A stretch of DNA of 64,000 nucleotides from Mycolicibacterium wolinskyi (GCF_002101965.1 NZ_LQQA01000010.1:248001-312000), one strand, 5' to 3'; counted from the first letter of the stretch, positions 1-9,127 are shown. Numbers and translations are program-made. Notes: a model not told the origin generated them from the sequence alone.

Positions 1-435
1 ATCACGATGCCGACCCCACCGGGCTGGCACCCGTACAACAATCCCAACCTGGCGCCCCGCACCCGGATGATCGCCAAGGGCGACACATATCCGACGGCCA
101 TGCTGCTGGTGTTCAAACTGCACGGCGACTTCGACGTGCCTCAGGCCCTCAAAGACCACGGCTACGCCGATGCCCAACTGTCGGAGAACTTCAAACAGCT
201 CAACGCCTCGACCGACGACTGGCGTGGTTTCCCGTCGGCGATGATCGAAGGCAGCTACGACCTCAACGGCAGGCGCATGCAGAGCTACAACCGCGTCGTG
301 ATCCCCACAACCGTCGAGGCACCCCCGCAGCGGTACCTGATCCAGCTGACCGTCACCACGTACGCCGACGAAGCCGAGGCGCAGGCCGCCGACATCGAAT
401 CGATCATCTCGGGGTTCACGGTCGCGAAGAAGTAA
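1..435 (+). CDS. lpqT: LpqN/LpqT-family lipoprotein, 5'-truncated by the window edge
   Basis: The frame is open from base 1, so the N-terminus, with any signal peptide and lipobox, lies outside the window; 144 residues are visible. The remaining sequence (start PTPPGWHPYNNPN, end SGFTVAKK) resembles the C-terminal domain of mycobacterial LpqN/LpqT lipoproteins. These are envelope lipoproteins of poorly defined function, and some LpqN members bind partner proteins at the cell surface. In M. tuberculosis lpqT adjoins rplY and pth, as here, although a short-chain dehydrogenase intervenes. A second member of the family lies at 35875-36585. Family assignment is by recall and the gene symbol rests mainly on synteny. 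Confidence 0.75.
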   Translation: MTMPTPPGWHPYNNPNLAPRTRMIAKGDTYPTAMLLVFKLHGDFDVPQALKDHGYADAQLSENFKQLNASTDDWRGFPSAMIEGSYDLNGRRMQSYNRVVIPTTVEAPPQRYLIQLTVTTYADEAEAQAADIESIISGFTVAKK

Positions 436-444
436 GTTGTCCGC

Positions 445-1323
445 ATGACCGAATGGACCAGCGCTGACCTGCCCTCGTTCACCGGCCGCAGCGTCGTCGT
501 CACCGGCGCCAACAGCGGGCTGGGCCTCATCACCGCACGCGAGCTGGCCCGCGTCGGCGCGAAGGTGATCGTCGCCGTCCGCAATCTGGACAAGGGCACG
601 GCCGCGGCGGCGACCATGACGGGCGGGACGGTCGAGGTGCGCAAGCTCGACCTGCAGGACCTGGCCTCGGTGCACGAGTTCGCCGACACCGTCGAGACCG
701 TCGACGTTCTGGTGAACAACGCAGGCATCATGGCGGTCCCGCTGAGCCGCACCGCCGACGGCTTCGAGAGCCAGATCGGCACCAACCATCTCGGCCACTT
801 CGCGCTGACGAATCTGTTGCTGCCCAAGGTCTCCGACCGCGTGGTCACGGTGTCGTCGCTCATGCACTGGATCGGCGTCATCAGCCTACGGGACCTGAAC
901 TGGAAGTCGCGACCGTACTCGGCGTGGCTGGCCTACGGGCAGTCCAAGCTCGCGAACCTGATGTTCACCTCTGAGCTGCAGCGCCGGCTGTCGGCGTCCG
1001 GTTCGCAGGTGCGTGCGGTCGCCGCCCATCCCGGCTACTCGGCCACCAACCTGCAGGGCCACACCGGTAGCCGGTTCGGCTCGCGGATGGCCGCGGCGGG
1101 CAACCGGTTCATGGCCACCGAACCCGAGTTCGGGGCCCGCCAGACGCTGTACGCCGTGTCAGAGGACGTGCCGGGCGACAGCTTCATCGGGCCGCGGTTC
1201 GGGCAGTTCGGCCCGACCCAGCCCGTCGGGCGCAGTCCGCTGGCCAAGCGCACGGACACCCAGAAGGCGTTGTGGGACCTGTCCGAGCAGCTCACCGGGG
1301 TGTCCTATCCGCTCGACCGCTGA
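445..1323 (+). CDS. Short-chain dehydrogenase/reductase (SDR), retinol-dehydrogenase-like
   Basis: 292 aa. Classical SDR features are visible: the cofactor motif TGANSGLG at residues 20-27, NNAG at 91-94, a serine pair at 137-138, and the catalytic YxxxK as Y164-G-Q-S-K168. An extra C-terminal stretch (about 180-292) is typical of the longer retinol/protochlorophyllide-reductase-like SDRs. It would catalyse NAD(P)-dependent oxidation or reduction of an unknown carbonyl or alcohol in the cytoplasm. It starts 9 bases after the upstream lipoprotein stop, so the two may be cotranscribed. Substrate is unknown. Confidence 0.88.
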   Translation: MTEWTSADLPSFTGRSVVVTGANSGLGLITARELARVGAKVIVAVRNLDKGTAAAATMTGGTVEVRKLDLQDLASVHEFADTVETVDVLVNNAGIMAVPLSRTADGFESQIGTNHLGHFALTNLLLPKVSDRVVTVSSLMHWIGVISLRDLNWKSRPYSAWLAYGQSKLANLMFTSELQRRLSASGSQVRAVAAHPGYSATNLQGHTGSRFGSRMAAAGNRFMATEPEFGARQTLYAVSEDVPGDSFIGPRFGQFGPTQPVGRSPLAKRTDTQKALWDLSEQLTGVSYPLDR

Positions 1324-1330
1324 CGCCGTT

Positions 1331-1360
1331 TTGGGAACCGCGCCCGGCCTTTGCTAACCT
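1331..1360 (+). promoter_or_regulatory. Candidate sigma-A-type promoter of rplY-pth
   Basis: A TTGGGA hexamer at 1331-1336 and TAACCT at 1355-1360 are separated by 18 bases, in the 159-base gap before rplY. Transcription would start near 1367 and give a leader of roughly 115 bases. The match is reasonable but unproven. Confidence 0.45.
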
Positions 1361-1482
1361 GACCAGGCGTCACGGCGAGGGTGGACCTGGTGGACCACCG
1401 TTATCGACGGGAACTTCTGTAAGTGTTGCGACCCTGGCCGTGCTGACGAATGACCGCAGTACCGCATATGAGGAGCAACACA

Positions 1483-2142
1483 ATGGCCAAGGCCGCAAAA
1501 ACCAATGCCACCAACAAGCTGACCGCGACGGTCCGCACCCGCACCGGCAAGGGCGCGTCGCGCCAGGCCCGCCGTGCCGGCTTGGTGCCCACCGTGCTCT
1601 ACGGCCACGGCACCGACCCCCAGCACCTGGAACTCAACGCCCACGAGTTCGCCGCCGTGCTGCGTAAGGCAGGCACCAACGCCGTCTTGACCCTCGACAT
1701 CGACGGCAAGGAAGAGCTCGCGCTGACCAAGGCGCTCGACATCCACCCGATCCGCCGCAACATCCAGCACGCCGACCTGCTCGTCGTCAAGCGCGGCGAG
1801 AAGGTGACCGTCGAGGTCACCGTCGTCGTCGAGGGTGAGGCGCAGCCGGGCACCCTGGTCACCCAGGACGCCAACACCATCGAGATCGAGGCCGAGGCCC
1901 TGTCGATCCCCGAGCAGCTCACGGTCTCGGTCGAGGGCGTCGAGGCAGGTACGCAGTTCACCGCGGGCCAGATCGCGCTGCCCGCGGGCGTCAACCTGAT
2001 CTCGGATCCCGAGCTGCTCGTGATCAACGTCGTCGAGGCCCCGAGCGCCGAGGATCTCGAGGCCGAGGGTGCGGGCGAGACCGCCGAGGCTCCGGCCGCC
2101 GAGGAGCCAGCGGCCGAGGCGGCCGAAGAGTCGGCCGAGTAA
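1483..2142 (+). CDS. rplY: 50S ribosomal protein L25 (CTC/TL5 form)
   Basis: 219 aa. It binds 5S rRNA in the large ribosomal subunit. The N-terminal L25 domain (about residues 5-95) is followed by the TL5/CTC beta domain (about 100-190) and an Ala/Glu-rich acidic tail ending in [14 protein letters not shown], which suggests a flexible extension. The open frame extends upstream to 1450, but ATG 1483 is chosen because AGGAG at 1471-1475 lies 7 bases ahead and MAKAAKTN is a normal start for the family. pth follows after 6 bases, the usual mycobacterial rplY-pth arrangement. Confidence 0.95.
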   Translation: MAKAAKTNATNKLTATVRTRTGKGASRQARRAGLVPTVLYGHGTDPQHLELNAHEFAAVLRKAGTNAVLTLDIDGKEELALTKALDIHPIRRNIQHADLLVVKRGEKVTVEVTVVVEGEAQPGTLVTQDANTIEIEAEALSIPEQLTVSVEGVEAGTQFTAGQIALPAGVNLISDPELLVINVVEAPSAEDLEAEGAGETAEAPAAEEPAAEAAEESAE

Positions 2143-2148
2143 TTCTTC

Positions 2149-2724
2149 GTGGCCGAGTCGCTTCTGGTGGTGGGCCTGGGAAACCCCGGGCCCGCCTACG
2201 CCAAGACCCGGCACAACCTCGGCTTCATGGTGGCCGACCTGTTGGCCGGGCGAATGGGCTCGGCCTTCAAGGTGCACAAGAAATCCGGTGCCGAGGTGGC
2301 GACCGGCCGGCTCGCCGGTGCAGCGGTGGTGCTGGCCAAGCCACGCTGCTACATGAACGAATCAGGCCGCCAGGTCGGGCCGTTGGCGAAGTTCTATTCG
2401 GTTCCGGCCTCACGCGTCGTGGTTCTCCATGACGAGCTCGACATCGACTTCGGCCGGATCCGGCTCAAGCTCGGTGGCGGCGAAGGCGGGCACAACGGGC
2501 TGCGCTCGGTGGCGTCAGCCTTGGGCACCAAGGACTTTCAGCGCGTACGCATCGGCGTGGGACGCCCGCCGGGCCGCAAGGACCCGGCGGCGTTCGTGCT
2601 GGAGAACTTCACCGCCGCCGAGCGTGCCGAGGTTCCGACGATCTGCGAACAGGCCGCCGACGCAACCGAACTGCTGATCACCCAAGGTCTGGAGCCGGCC
2701 CAGAACACCGTGCACGCCTGGTAG
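2149..2724 (+). CDS. pth: Peptidyl-tRNA hydrolase
   Basis: 191 aa, GTG start. Pth cleaves the ester bond of peptidyl-tRNAs released prematurely from ribosomes and so recycles tRNA. Signatures are GLGNPGP at residues 9-15, the catalytic histidine H22 in TRHNLGF, the HDELD segment, and the glycine-rich [12 protein letters not shown] loop. Length matches bacterial Pth. It is coupled to rplY (6-base gap). The downstream neighbour is convergent, ending 7 bases after the pth stop. Confidence 0.97.
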   Translation: MAESLLVVGLGNPGPAYAKTRHNLGFMVADLLAGRMGSAFKVHKKSGAEVATGRLAGAAVVLAKPRCYMNESGRQVGPLAKFYSVPASRVVVLHDELDIDFGRIRLKLGGGEGGHNGLRSVASALGTKDFQRVRIGVGRPPGRKDPAAFVLENFTAAERAEVPTICEQAADATELLITQGLEPAQNTVHAW

Positions 2725-2730
2725 TTCCGT

Positions 2731-3765
2731 TCACCTCCCGCGGATGCCGCTGTCGACGACCTTCACGGTCTTGTGTGGATACCGCTTCTCGGCGTGCGCC
2801 TTGGCCGCGGAGTTCGGCAGCACGTAGAGCGTTTCCTTCTTGTCCTGCAACGGTTTGAGCACCAGGTCCATGAAGCCCTTGCGGTCGTCGAGGTACGGCT
2901 CGATCACGTCCTCCCCCGCCGGGCACACCGCCAGGCAATAGGCAGCCTTGTAGTTCGCCTTGAACGACAGGCTCTGCCACATCGACGCGTTCTCGGAATC
3001 GCTTACCCGCGAGCGGAAATCGGCTGCGTCCTCGCTGTCGGCGATGGTCTGCGCCCAGTCGGTGAACCCGCCCATGAATTCGCGGTAGTTGTGCACCGAG
3101 CAGGCGACGAAGTCGAACTCGCCATCCTTGCCGATCGCGCCGACCGGGCAGGCCGCCACGCACAGTTTGCATTCCAGGCACGGTGAATAGTCCAGTGGTG
3201 CACCGTAACTGCTGATCGGATCGCCGACCAGAATGGTGGCGAGCAGGATGAAGTTGCCGAAGCGGGGATGAATGACGTTGCGGTGGATGCCCATCACGCC
3301 AAGGCCCGCGGCCACCGCGATCGGTTTGTGTGCGACGACCCAGATCCGGCCGGGGAACCGATCCATCTCCATCGGGAAGGTGGCCGACGGATTCACCGCG
3401 CGGTGGCCGGCATCCTCCAGTGCGCGGGTGATCCGGTGGGCGGCCTCGTTGATGATCTCGCCGCTGCGGTGGAATTCCTGATTGGCGACACTGCGGGCGG
3501 TGGACCGGACGTTGTCGCGGTTCATCTTGACGACGAGCGAGATGTAGCTGCGCACGCCGGGCAACGCCACGCCGGCGTGCTCGCGTTCGGATTCCAGCGC
3601 GGGATCGTCGACGCCGGCGAAGGCGACGTCGTCGGCTCCCGCGTCCAGGCACAGCTGACGCAGCCAATCGGCGTCGATCACGCGCGGTGGCGGCGCGGCA
3701 CTGCGAGCCCGTACCGCGCGCACTGTCGGGTGGTCGGCGAGGCGGGCGGGGAGTCTTTCGGCCAT
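2731..3765 (-). CDS. QueG-like 4Fe-4S cluster protein (epoxyqueuosine-reductase-related)
   Basis: 344 aa. A ferredoxin-type cysteine cluster CLECKLCVAACPVGAI and a second group CLAVCPAGE near the C-terminal third indicate two 4Fe-4S clusters, in a chain resembling cobalamin-dependent QueG and reductive-dehalogenase-like proteins. A QueG role is doubtful because mycobacteria are not known to make queuosine and no other que genes are here; a corrinoid-dependent reductase or electron carrier is an alternative. It lies at the start of the accessory stretch between pth and the ligase. A TATACT hexamer ends 7 bases before the start codon, so the mRNA may be leaderless. Confidence 0.75.
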   Translation of the reverse strand: MAERLPARLADHPTVRAVRARSAAPPPRVIDADWLRQLCLDAGADDVAFAGVDDPALESEREHAGVALPGVRSYISLVVKMNRDNVRSTARSVANQEFHRSGEIINEAAHRITRALEDAGHRAVNPSATFPMEMDRFPGRIWVVAHKPIAVAAGLGVMGIHRNVIHPRFGNFILLATILVGDPISSYGAPLDYSPCLECKLCVAACPVGAIGKDGEFDFVACSVHNYREFMGGFTDWAQTIADSEDAADFRSRVSDSENASMWQSLSFKANYKAAYCLAVCPAGEDVIEPYLDDRKGFMDLVLKPLQDKKETLYVLPNSAAKAHAEKRYPHKTVKVVDSGIRGR

Positions 3766-3773
3766 GCAGCTGA

Positions 3774-3789
3774 GTATAGAGATCTATAC
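3774..3789. promoter_or_regulatory. Inverted repeat GTATAG-N4-CTATAC over a -10 element
   Basis: A hyphenated palindrome between the divergent Fe-S protein and membrane-protein genes. Read on the minus strand its outer part forms a TATACT -10 hexamer 7 bases before the Fe-S gene's ATG. It is therefore placed to act as an operator or simply as the core of a leaderless promoter. Confidence 0.4.
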
Positions 3790-3873
3790 CCAGACTGCAA
3801 AGGGCGGCGGCAGTGGCGTAAATAATCCGTTCGGGCCGGATATGAGGGCCGCGGGTCGGGGTACACCGGAGGT

Positions 3874-4404
3874 ATGAACACCGGGGCGTTGCATCGCTTC
3901 GGCGAGCGCCTGCTCGACGGCACCCGTGCGTGGGGGTCGGTCGAGATCCGGCCCGGCCGATTCGGGATCGTTCAGTACCGACTGGTGGTCTACCCGCCCG
4001 GGTTGAGCCGCTCAGAACGCCGCTGGCTGCGGCTCGCGCGGGGTTGGCCGGTATGGGGTTTCCTGTTGTGGCTGCTGTGCCAGATCGTGCTGACCGGGAC
4101 CACGACGTCGTGGGCGGTGTTCGGCGCGTCCACCGCAGCGGCCATCGGCGCGGGCGTCGTCGCGTTCGCGATGGCCGGTGACGCCCGCACGCGCGTGCGC
4201 AGCATGCTCGTGACGACGATGCTCGGCTACCCCGATGCGACGGCCGAGGCGAACCGTGACCGGCTCGCCGAGCTCGCAGCCGTGCTACTTGAGGCCGACG
4301 AACGGCTCGCGCACGGTGACATCGGCGTCGTCGAGCACGAGCTGATCTGGTGGCAGGTCTACGACCGGCTGGCCGACAGCGTCGCCGCCGGACCGCATGC
4401 GTGA
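3874..4404 (+). CDS. Hypothetical membrane protein (DUF6611-like)
   Basis: 176 aa, preceded by GGAGG about 3 bases before the ATG. Two hydrophobic segments (about residues 57-77 and 82-102) form a probable helical hairpin, followed by a charged cytoplasmic C-terminal region ending in ELIWWQVYDRLADSV. I recall similar mycobacterial proteins carrying the label DUF6611 but cannot confirm it. No catalytic motif is visible. It is divergent from the Fe-S protein gene. The 164 bases after it hold no convincing gene. Confidence 0.65.
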   Translation: MNTGALHRFGERLLDGTRAWGSVEIRPGRFGIVQYRLVVYPPGLSRSERRWLRLARGWPVWGFLLWLLCQIVLTGTTTSWAVFGASTAAAIGAGVVAFAMAGDARTRVRSMLVTTMLGYPDATAEANRDRLAELAAVLLEADERLAHGDIGVVEHELIWWQVYDRLADSVAAGPHA

Positions 4405-4568
4405 TGGCCGACCTGTTCGAGGAGCTGGCGTTGATGGCTGCGCCCGCCGTGCTTCTGCTGGCCATGCGCGCGAACATCGTCCGGCAGAACCGGGCCGCCG
4501 CGAACACTGAGCGGATGCCGATGGTTTCGAGCGTGTGCCTTGGGTGCCAGCGGGCAGCGCCTGTATCC

Positions 4569-5153
4569 CTAATGCCGCTGCGGCCGCACCGGCGGCGCCT
4601 GCCCGGGCGGCGGCGGCGCCGGGTACCACTCCTCGGGCTCCGGCCACACGAAACCCGAAGGGATCGAATAGGTTTCGAATACGGTGCCGGTCACCGACTC
4701 GGTGTCAAAAAAGGCGAAGGCGTTGGCGTCGACGAACCGGCCCGATTGCACCAGCGGGAATCCGCGACGCCCGAACTCGCCCAGCCGGTCCTGCCACGGC
4801 TTCTCGTCGCAGTCGAAGGCAATGTGCTGGATGCCCTCGCCGTGGGTATCGAGGAACTCCTGGAAGATCGACGGCCCGTACAGCGGTTCCATGATCTCTA
4901 CAGCCAGGTCTCCGACGTCAGCGAAGCACACCTTGATGCCGTAGTCCGCCGTCTCCCCGCGGTAGGTCCGCTCGGTGACAGTGGCGGAGTCGAAGGTGTA
5001 CACCCGCCACGGCCCGATGCCCAGCCGCACGAGGCCTTCCATCGTGCGCCGGTGGTCGGCCGTGACGAAGCAGACCTCGATCAGTTTGCCGAGGAAGCTG
5101 TTCGACAGTTCCGTTGCGCTTACAACCTGCGGTAGTTTGCTGTCGTCGGTCAT
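4569..5153 (-). CDS. VOC-superfamily (glyoxalase/epimerase-like) protein
   Basis: 194 aa. A beta-alpha-beta repeat typical of vicinal-oxygen-chelate proteins is suggested by the segments IEVCFVTADHRRTM, VEIMEPLYG and GIQHIAFDCDE, similar to methylmalonyl-CoA epimerase and lyase-type members. The C-terminus is proline-rich (EEWYPAPPPPG). The true start is the ATG at 5153 (MTDDSKLPQ), which overlaps the permease stop as ATGA, so the two are translationally coupled. Substrate is unknown; coupling suggests it processes whatever the permease imports. Confidence 0.8.
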   Translation of the reverse strand: MTDDSKLPQVVSATELSNSFLGKLIEVCFVTADHRRTMEGLVRLGIGPWRVYTFDSATVTERTYRGETADYGIKVCFADVGDLAVEIMEPLYGPSIFQEFLDTHGEGIQHIAFDCDEKPWQDRLGEFGRRGFPLVQSGRFVDANAFAFFDTESVTGTVFETYSIPSGFVWPEPEEWYPAPPPPGQAPPVRPQRH

Positions 5154-6571
5154 GCCCGCACCGCACGCCGAGCGAGCACAAAGTACAGGATGCCGGCGAC
5201 GAGGCTCCCTGACAGCCATGAGAAGTCGGTGTTGCCGAGTGCGGTCGCGAGCGGGCCCTGCATTGCCGGCACGAGACCGTACTGCCATGCCCAGCCGGCG
5301 ACGACGCCTGCTGCGAGGCTCGTCAACCCGGCGGAGTTGAACATTCCGTATGTAGACGCCTCAGCCGGCAGATACAGCGAGTCGGTGTCGAGACGGCCAC
5401 GGCGAATTGCGAAGTAGTCCACCAGCATGATGGCCGCCCACGGGCTGATCCAAACCAAGATGGAGACCATCCAGTTGTCGAAGGCATGCGCGAAGCTGTC
5501 GGCGTTGACGAACACCGCGAGCACCGCCGAGGCCACCAATCCGGCGATCAGAGTCACCTTCCATCGCGTGGCCCGCACTCCGATCGACAACGCCGCGAGC
5601 GAGCACGAGTAGAGGTTCAAAATGTTGGTTGCAATCGGACCGTGCACCAGCAGTAGCAACACGGGGACGGCCATTACGCCGAACGTCCCGACCACCAGGG
5701 CCGACGGGTCACTGCCGCCGCCTGCGCTGGCCAGACACGCCCCGAGTGCGGCCAACCACACCGTCGGGATGTACATGCCCAGCGAAGACGACCAGAACAC
5801 CGCGCGGGCCGACGCGTCGACGCGAACGAATCGGCTGTAATCCGACGCATACGGGATCCACGTCAGACCCCAGCCGATGCCGATGGCCGTCAACAGTTGT
5901 GTCACCGCCGTGATCTTCTCGCCGGGCTGCAGCTCGGCTCCGGCGAAACTCCAATTGATATCGGTGGTCGCGATCGCCAGCACGGTCATCGCCGCCATCA
6001 CGACCACGGTGGCCGGCACGGTCCACTTCTCAAAGCTGCGGATCGCATAGAACCCGTACAACGCCAGACCGAGTTGTACCGCCATGATTCCCGCGGCTAC
6101 CAAAAAATCCAGCCAGGCCCCGCCGGTGACGCCGAGTTCCGCCAGGACGGCCAGCACCAGGTCGAGCACCACCCAGGTGTTCACCCCGACCCAGCCCATC
6201 GTGAGCAGGAACTGCGCCACGCCCGGCACGATGCCACCGAGCCGGCCGAACGGTGCCCGGCCCAGCACCATCTGATTCACCGCGGTGCGGTGGCCGACGA
6301 CATTGAAGAGGCCGAAGACGCTGCAGCCGAGAAGGTTTCCCACCACGACGACCGCGAGTGTCTCGACGAGGCTCAGACCAAGCGTGATCCCGAGTGCACC
6401 GAGCACCCAGTTGATGGGCGCGATGTTGGCGCCGGCCCAGATCCAGAACAGTTCCCACGGTGAACAGTCCCGGCTGTCGTCGGGAATGGGTTCGATGCCA
6501 TGCGCGTCAAACGGTACGGCTGGGTCAGACCCCTGAGTGGGCGGCCTGGTCTCAAGCGGACTGGTGGACAT
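5150..6571 (-). CDS. NCS1-family nucleobase/cytosine-type permease
   Basis: 473 aa integral membrane protein with about 12 hydrophobic segments. The early motif ELFWIWAGANIAPINWVLG, with the Trp and the Asn-Ile segment of TM1, is typical of NCS1 symporters for purines, cytosine, allantoin, hydantoins and related heterocycles. The ATG at 6571 has GAGGAG upstream; the longer open frame to 6781 would read through the promoter of the divergent regulator. It is transcribed divergently from a PucR-type regulator and coupled to a VOC gene, which points to import of an N-heterocycle, probably with cation symport. Confidence 0.88.
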   Translation of the reverse strand: MSTSPLETRPPTQGSDPAVPFDAHGIEPIPDDSRDCSPWELFWIWAGANIAPINWVLGALGITLGLSLVETLAVVVVGNLLGCSVFGLFNVVGHRTAVNQMVLGRAPFGRLGGIVPGVAQFLLTMGWVGVNTWVVLDLVLAVLAELGVTGGAWLDFLVAAGIMAVQLGLALYGFYAIRSFEKWTVPATVVVMAAMTVLAIATTDINWSFAGAELQPGEKITAVTQLLTAIGIGWGLTWIPYASDYSRFVRVDASARAVFWSSSLGMYIPTVWLAALGACLASAGGGSDPSALVVGTFGVMAVPVLLLLVHGPIATNILNLYSCSLAALSIGVRATRWKVTLIAGLVASAVLAVFVNADSFAHAFDNWMVSILVWISPWAAIMLVDYFAIRRGRLDTDSLYLPAEASTYGMFNSAGLTSLAAGVVAGWAWQYGLVPAMQGPLATALGNTDFSWLSGSLVAGILYFVLARRAVRA

Positions 6572-6630
6572 CGGCGGCTCCTCGCTGGTTGGCTTCCGCT
6601 CATCGAAACACCGCGAACTGAAGGCGCCGA

Positions 6631-6677
6631 GTGTATAAACATCCACAAACTGCCCATTTGAATGGATGTAGATACAC
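6631..6677. promoter_or_regulatory. Long interrupted palindrome between permease and pucR-like genes
   Basis: Arms GTGTATAAACATCCA (6631-6645) and TGGATGTAGATACAC (6663-6677) are complementary at 13 of 15 positions across a 17-base spacer. On the minus strand the left arm contains a TATACA hexamer in place for the permease promoter. This is a probable operator for the adjacent PucR-type regulator controlling both divergent genes. Confidence 0.6.
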
Positions 6678-6679
6678 CG

Positions 6680-8239
6680 ATGCTGAGCCTGCAGACACTC
6701 CTCGCGGACTCCACCTTGGAACTCACCCTGCTGACGCCTGGTCCGGTCGACGCGCTCGACAGCGAGGTGCTGTGGCTGCACAACACCGAACTGCCCGACC
6801 CGTCGCCCTACATCCGACCCACGGAACTGGTGTTGACCAACGGCTTGTGGCGCGATTCAGTGACCGCCGGCGAGTTTGTCGCCGCGCTGCAACGTGCCCG
6901 CGCCGCCGGACTGATCTTCGGTCTCACCGCGCAGACACCAGTCGCCCCAGACGATCTCGTCGAAGCCTGTGTCGCCGCGGGAATTCCGCTCGCCACGGTG
7001 TCGATCAGGGTGCCGTTCACCGCCATCACCGAGACAGCGGCACGGATACAGGGTGCGGCACGACAGGATGCGCTGGCTCGTCTCGTCCGCCGCGGCAATG
7101 CGCTGGCAACGTCCATCTCGCGCGGCGGCGGCGCCGAAGGCGTGCTGGAGGTCTTGCGGCGCGACCACGAACTGCCGCTGCTGGTGGTCGACAGGATGGG
7201 GAGGCGGCTGGCCGGCGATGCGCCCGGTACCGACGCCGACACCGACCGGGCGGCCGCCGAGGCGCTGGCTCGTCGGCCACCGCCGCTCGAAGTCGATCTG
7301 CCAGGCGCCGGGCTGGCCTCGGTGTACCTCGTCGAAGGCGCAATGGGCGATATCGACGCCGGGCTGTTCTGCCTGCGTCCGCTGGCAGAACTCAGCGGAG
7401 TCGAGCGTGACGCGATCGATCAGGCCGCGCGATTCCTCAGCCTCGAGGTCACCAAACAGCAAGCGCTGCATGCGATAGAGTCACGCTTCTCCAGCGAGCT
7501 GCTGGAGATGATCCTGTCCGGTGCCGCTCGGGTTGCCGATGTTCAGGATCGATTGCGGGCGTTCGGCATCGACCCCGCCGCGCAGCTGGCCGTCATCACG
7601 ATGGTGGTCGGCGACGAGCCGATGCGACCCGCCGGTTCCACCGACGAGATCGAAGGGTTCTTCCGGCGCCGTGGCATCCCGGCGGTGGTGGTGGCGGGCA
7701 GCCAAGACACGGTGGTCGTGTTCCCTTGGAACAGCACCGGCGAGGACCTCGCCGGATTCTGTCATCAGCTGTCCGACGCAGTGCGCCGACGCTTTCCGGA
7801 ACACCGTGTCGTGGTGGGGATCGGTGCACCGGCGGCCGATTCGACGGAACTGCGCGAACCGCTGATCGGCTCCCGAGAAGTGTGCCAGGTCCTTCGCCGA
7901 CGCAGTAAAGACTCGCGCGTCGGCACTTTCGCCGATGTCGGTACCCATCGAATGCTGCTCGGACTGCACGACCGGGCGCTGCTGCGCCGCTTCGCCGACG
8001 ACATCCTCGGCCCGTTGCGCACGAACGACGAGCACAACGGCACCGAGCTGGAGCGCACCCTTCGCACGTTCTTGAGCAACGACGGGCACTGGTCGGCCAC
8101 CGCGAGCGATCTGTACGTACATGTCAACACCCTCCGTAACCGGGTGTCTCGCATCGGCGAGCTGACCGGACGTGATGTGACTCGACTCGAGGACCGCGTC
8201 GATCTGTTCCTGGCGCTGGAAGCCGATGCCTTGAGTTGA
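6680..8239 (+). CDS. PucR-family transcriptional regulator
   Basis: 519 aa. The N-terminal part (MLSLQTLLAD onward, about 1-130) matches the purine-catabolism-regulator sensor domain, the centre resembles a GGDEF-like/CdaR domain, and the C-terminus (about 465-515) has the PucR helix-turn-helix with SATASDLYVHVNTLRNRVSR. ATG 6680 is preferred over ATG 6662, because the upstream codon falls inside the palindrome arm 6663-6677 and because MLSLQTLL is the usual family start. Such regulators usually control an adjacent purine, allantoin or amide pathway in response to a catabolite, consistent with the divergent NCS1 permease. Confidence 0.88.
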   Translation: MLSLQTLLADSTLELTLLTPGPVDALDSEVLWLHNTELPDPSPYIRPTELVLTNGLWRDSVTAGEFVAALQRARAAGLIFGLTAQTPVAPDDLVEACVAAGIPLATVSIRVPFTAITETAARIQGAARQDALARLVRRGNALATSISRGGGAEGVLEVLRRDHELPLLVVDRMGRRLAGDAPGTDADTDRAAAEALARRPPPLEVDLPGAGLASVYLVEGAMGDIDAGLFCLRPLAELSGVERDAIDQAARFLSLEVTKQQALHAIESRFSSELLEMILSGAARVADVQDRLRAFGIDPAAQLAVITMVVGDEPMRPAGSTDEIEGFFRRRGIPAVVVAGSQDTVVVFPWNSTGEDLAGFCHQLSDAVRRRFPEHRVVVGIGAPAADSTELREPLIGSREVCQVLRRRSKDSRVGTFADVGTHRMLLGLHDRALLRRFADDILGPLRTNDEHNGTELERTLRTFLSNDGHWSATASDLYVHVNTLRNRVSRIGELTGRDVTRLEDRVDLFLALEADALS

Positions 8240-8260
8240 CGAAGAGTTGACGACGCTGCG

Positions 8261-9127
8261 TCAGTCCGGGTACACGTCCGCCTGCGCCACCGGCGGTCGG
8301 AGGGTGCGCGGCTGGATCGCGCGGTCCCCGTCCACTGCCTCGGCCACGTCGCGGCACCGCGCGAACCGGACGTCACCCAGTTCCAGCGCGTGTTCGATCA
8401 CGCCGCGCAGGGCCATGATGCGCCCGGGGCGGCCCGAAAGAAACGGGTGCACACAGAGGTTGAACAAACACCGGTATCGGCGCATCCCGTCGAGCTCTGC
8501 ACGCCACATCTCGGCGACCTTCACCGGTGACTCGATCACCGAACCGACGTGCGGGTCGGGCAGGTAGGCGTACTGCTCCCAGTCGTCCAACGACCAGTGC
8601 ACCGGCAACTCCACGATGGGTGCGACGTCGGTGTTGATGCGGTATGGCCGGTCGTCGCCCATCAGGGAGGAGTCGTAGGACAGACCGTACTCGGCGATCA
8701 GGCTCGGAGTCTGCCAGCTCGCACCCCACAGGGCGGCACGGTGTCCTCGAATGTCGATGTCCTGCTTGCCGAAAACCTCCATTCCACGCTCGAAGTCCGC
8801 GCGCTCCTCTGCCGCCGTCATCGTCACAGGCGATCGGTGGCTGTAGGAGTGGTGTGCAACTTCGTGCCCGCGCTGGACAATCGAGGCCGCCAGCCCGACC
8901 CGCTGCTCGGCCACCCATCCGGGCACGAAAAACGTTGCCAGCACTTGAAGTTCGTCGAGCATATCCAGTATGCGCGGCACTCCGACATCAGGCCCGTACG
9001 ACTGGTGCGACATGGTCATCATATGGTCTGCATAGCGACGCCCCTGCGCAAGGATCGGCGTTTCGGCGTCGACGTCGAACGTCAGTGTCGCGACGGCCGC
9101 AGCACCGCGATGCCACGGCGTGCTCAT
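8261..9127 (-). CDS. Polysaccharide deacetylase/PuuE-allantoinase-like hydrolase
   Basis: 288 aa NodB-fold protein. The metal-binding first motif is TFDVDAE and the second motif HSYSH follows the GHEVAHH segment; RGHRAALWG and the downstream region fit the PuuE/peptidoglycan-deacetylase branch. Some members of that branch are cofactor-independent allantoinases and others deacetylate glycans. No signal peptide is seen, so a cytoplasmic amide hydrolase is more likely than a wall enzyme. Its ATG overlaps the stop of the OYE gene as ATGA (9124-9127), so the genes form one unit and probably one pathway. Confidence 0.82.
   Translation of the reverse strand: MSTPWHRGAAAVATLTFDVDAETPILAQGRRYADHMMTMSHQSYGPDVGVPRILDMLDELQVLATFFVPGWVAEQRVGLAASIVQRGHEVAHHSYSHRSPVTMTAAEERADFERGMEVFGKQDIDIRGHRAALWGASWQTPSLIAEYGLSYDSSLMGDDRPYRINTDVAPIVELPVHWSLDDWEQYAYLPDPHVGSVIESPVKVAEMWRAELDGMRRYRCLFNLCVHPFLSGRPGRIMALRGVIEHALELGDVRFARCRDVAEAVDGDRAIQPRTLRPPVAQADVYPD

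Noticed and set aside
2678..4507. 609-codon minus-strand open frame over the Fe-S protein region
   Set aside because: It is Arg/Pro-rich throughout with no recognisable motif and overlaps a well-supported gene in another frame.
4404..4570. Possible small gene starting MADLFEELALMAAPAVLLLAM right after the membrane-protein gene
   Set aside because: The frame has no stop before running antisense through the VOC gene, there is no good Shine-Dalgarno sequence, and the later residues are Arg/Pro-rich shadow sequence.
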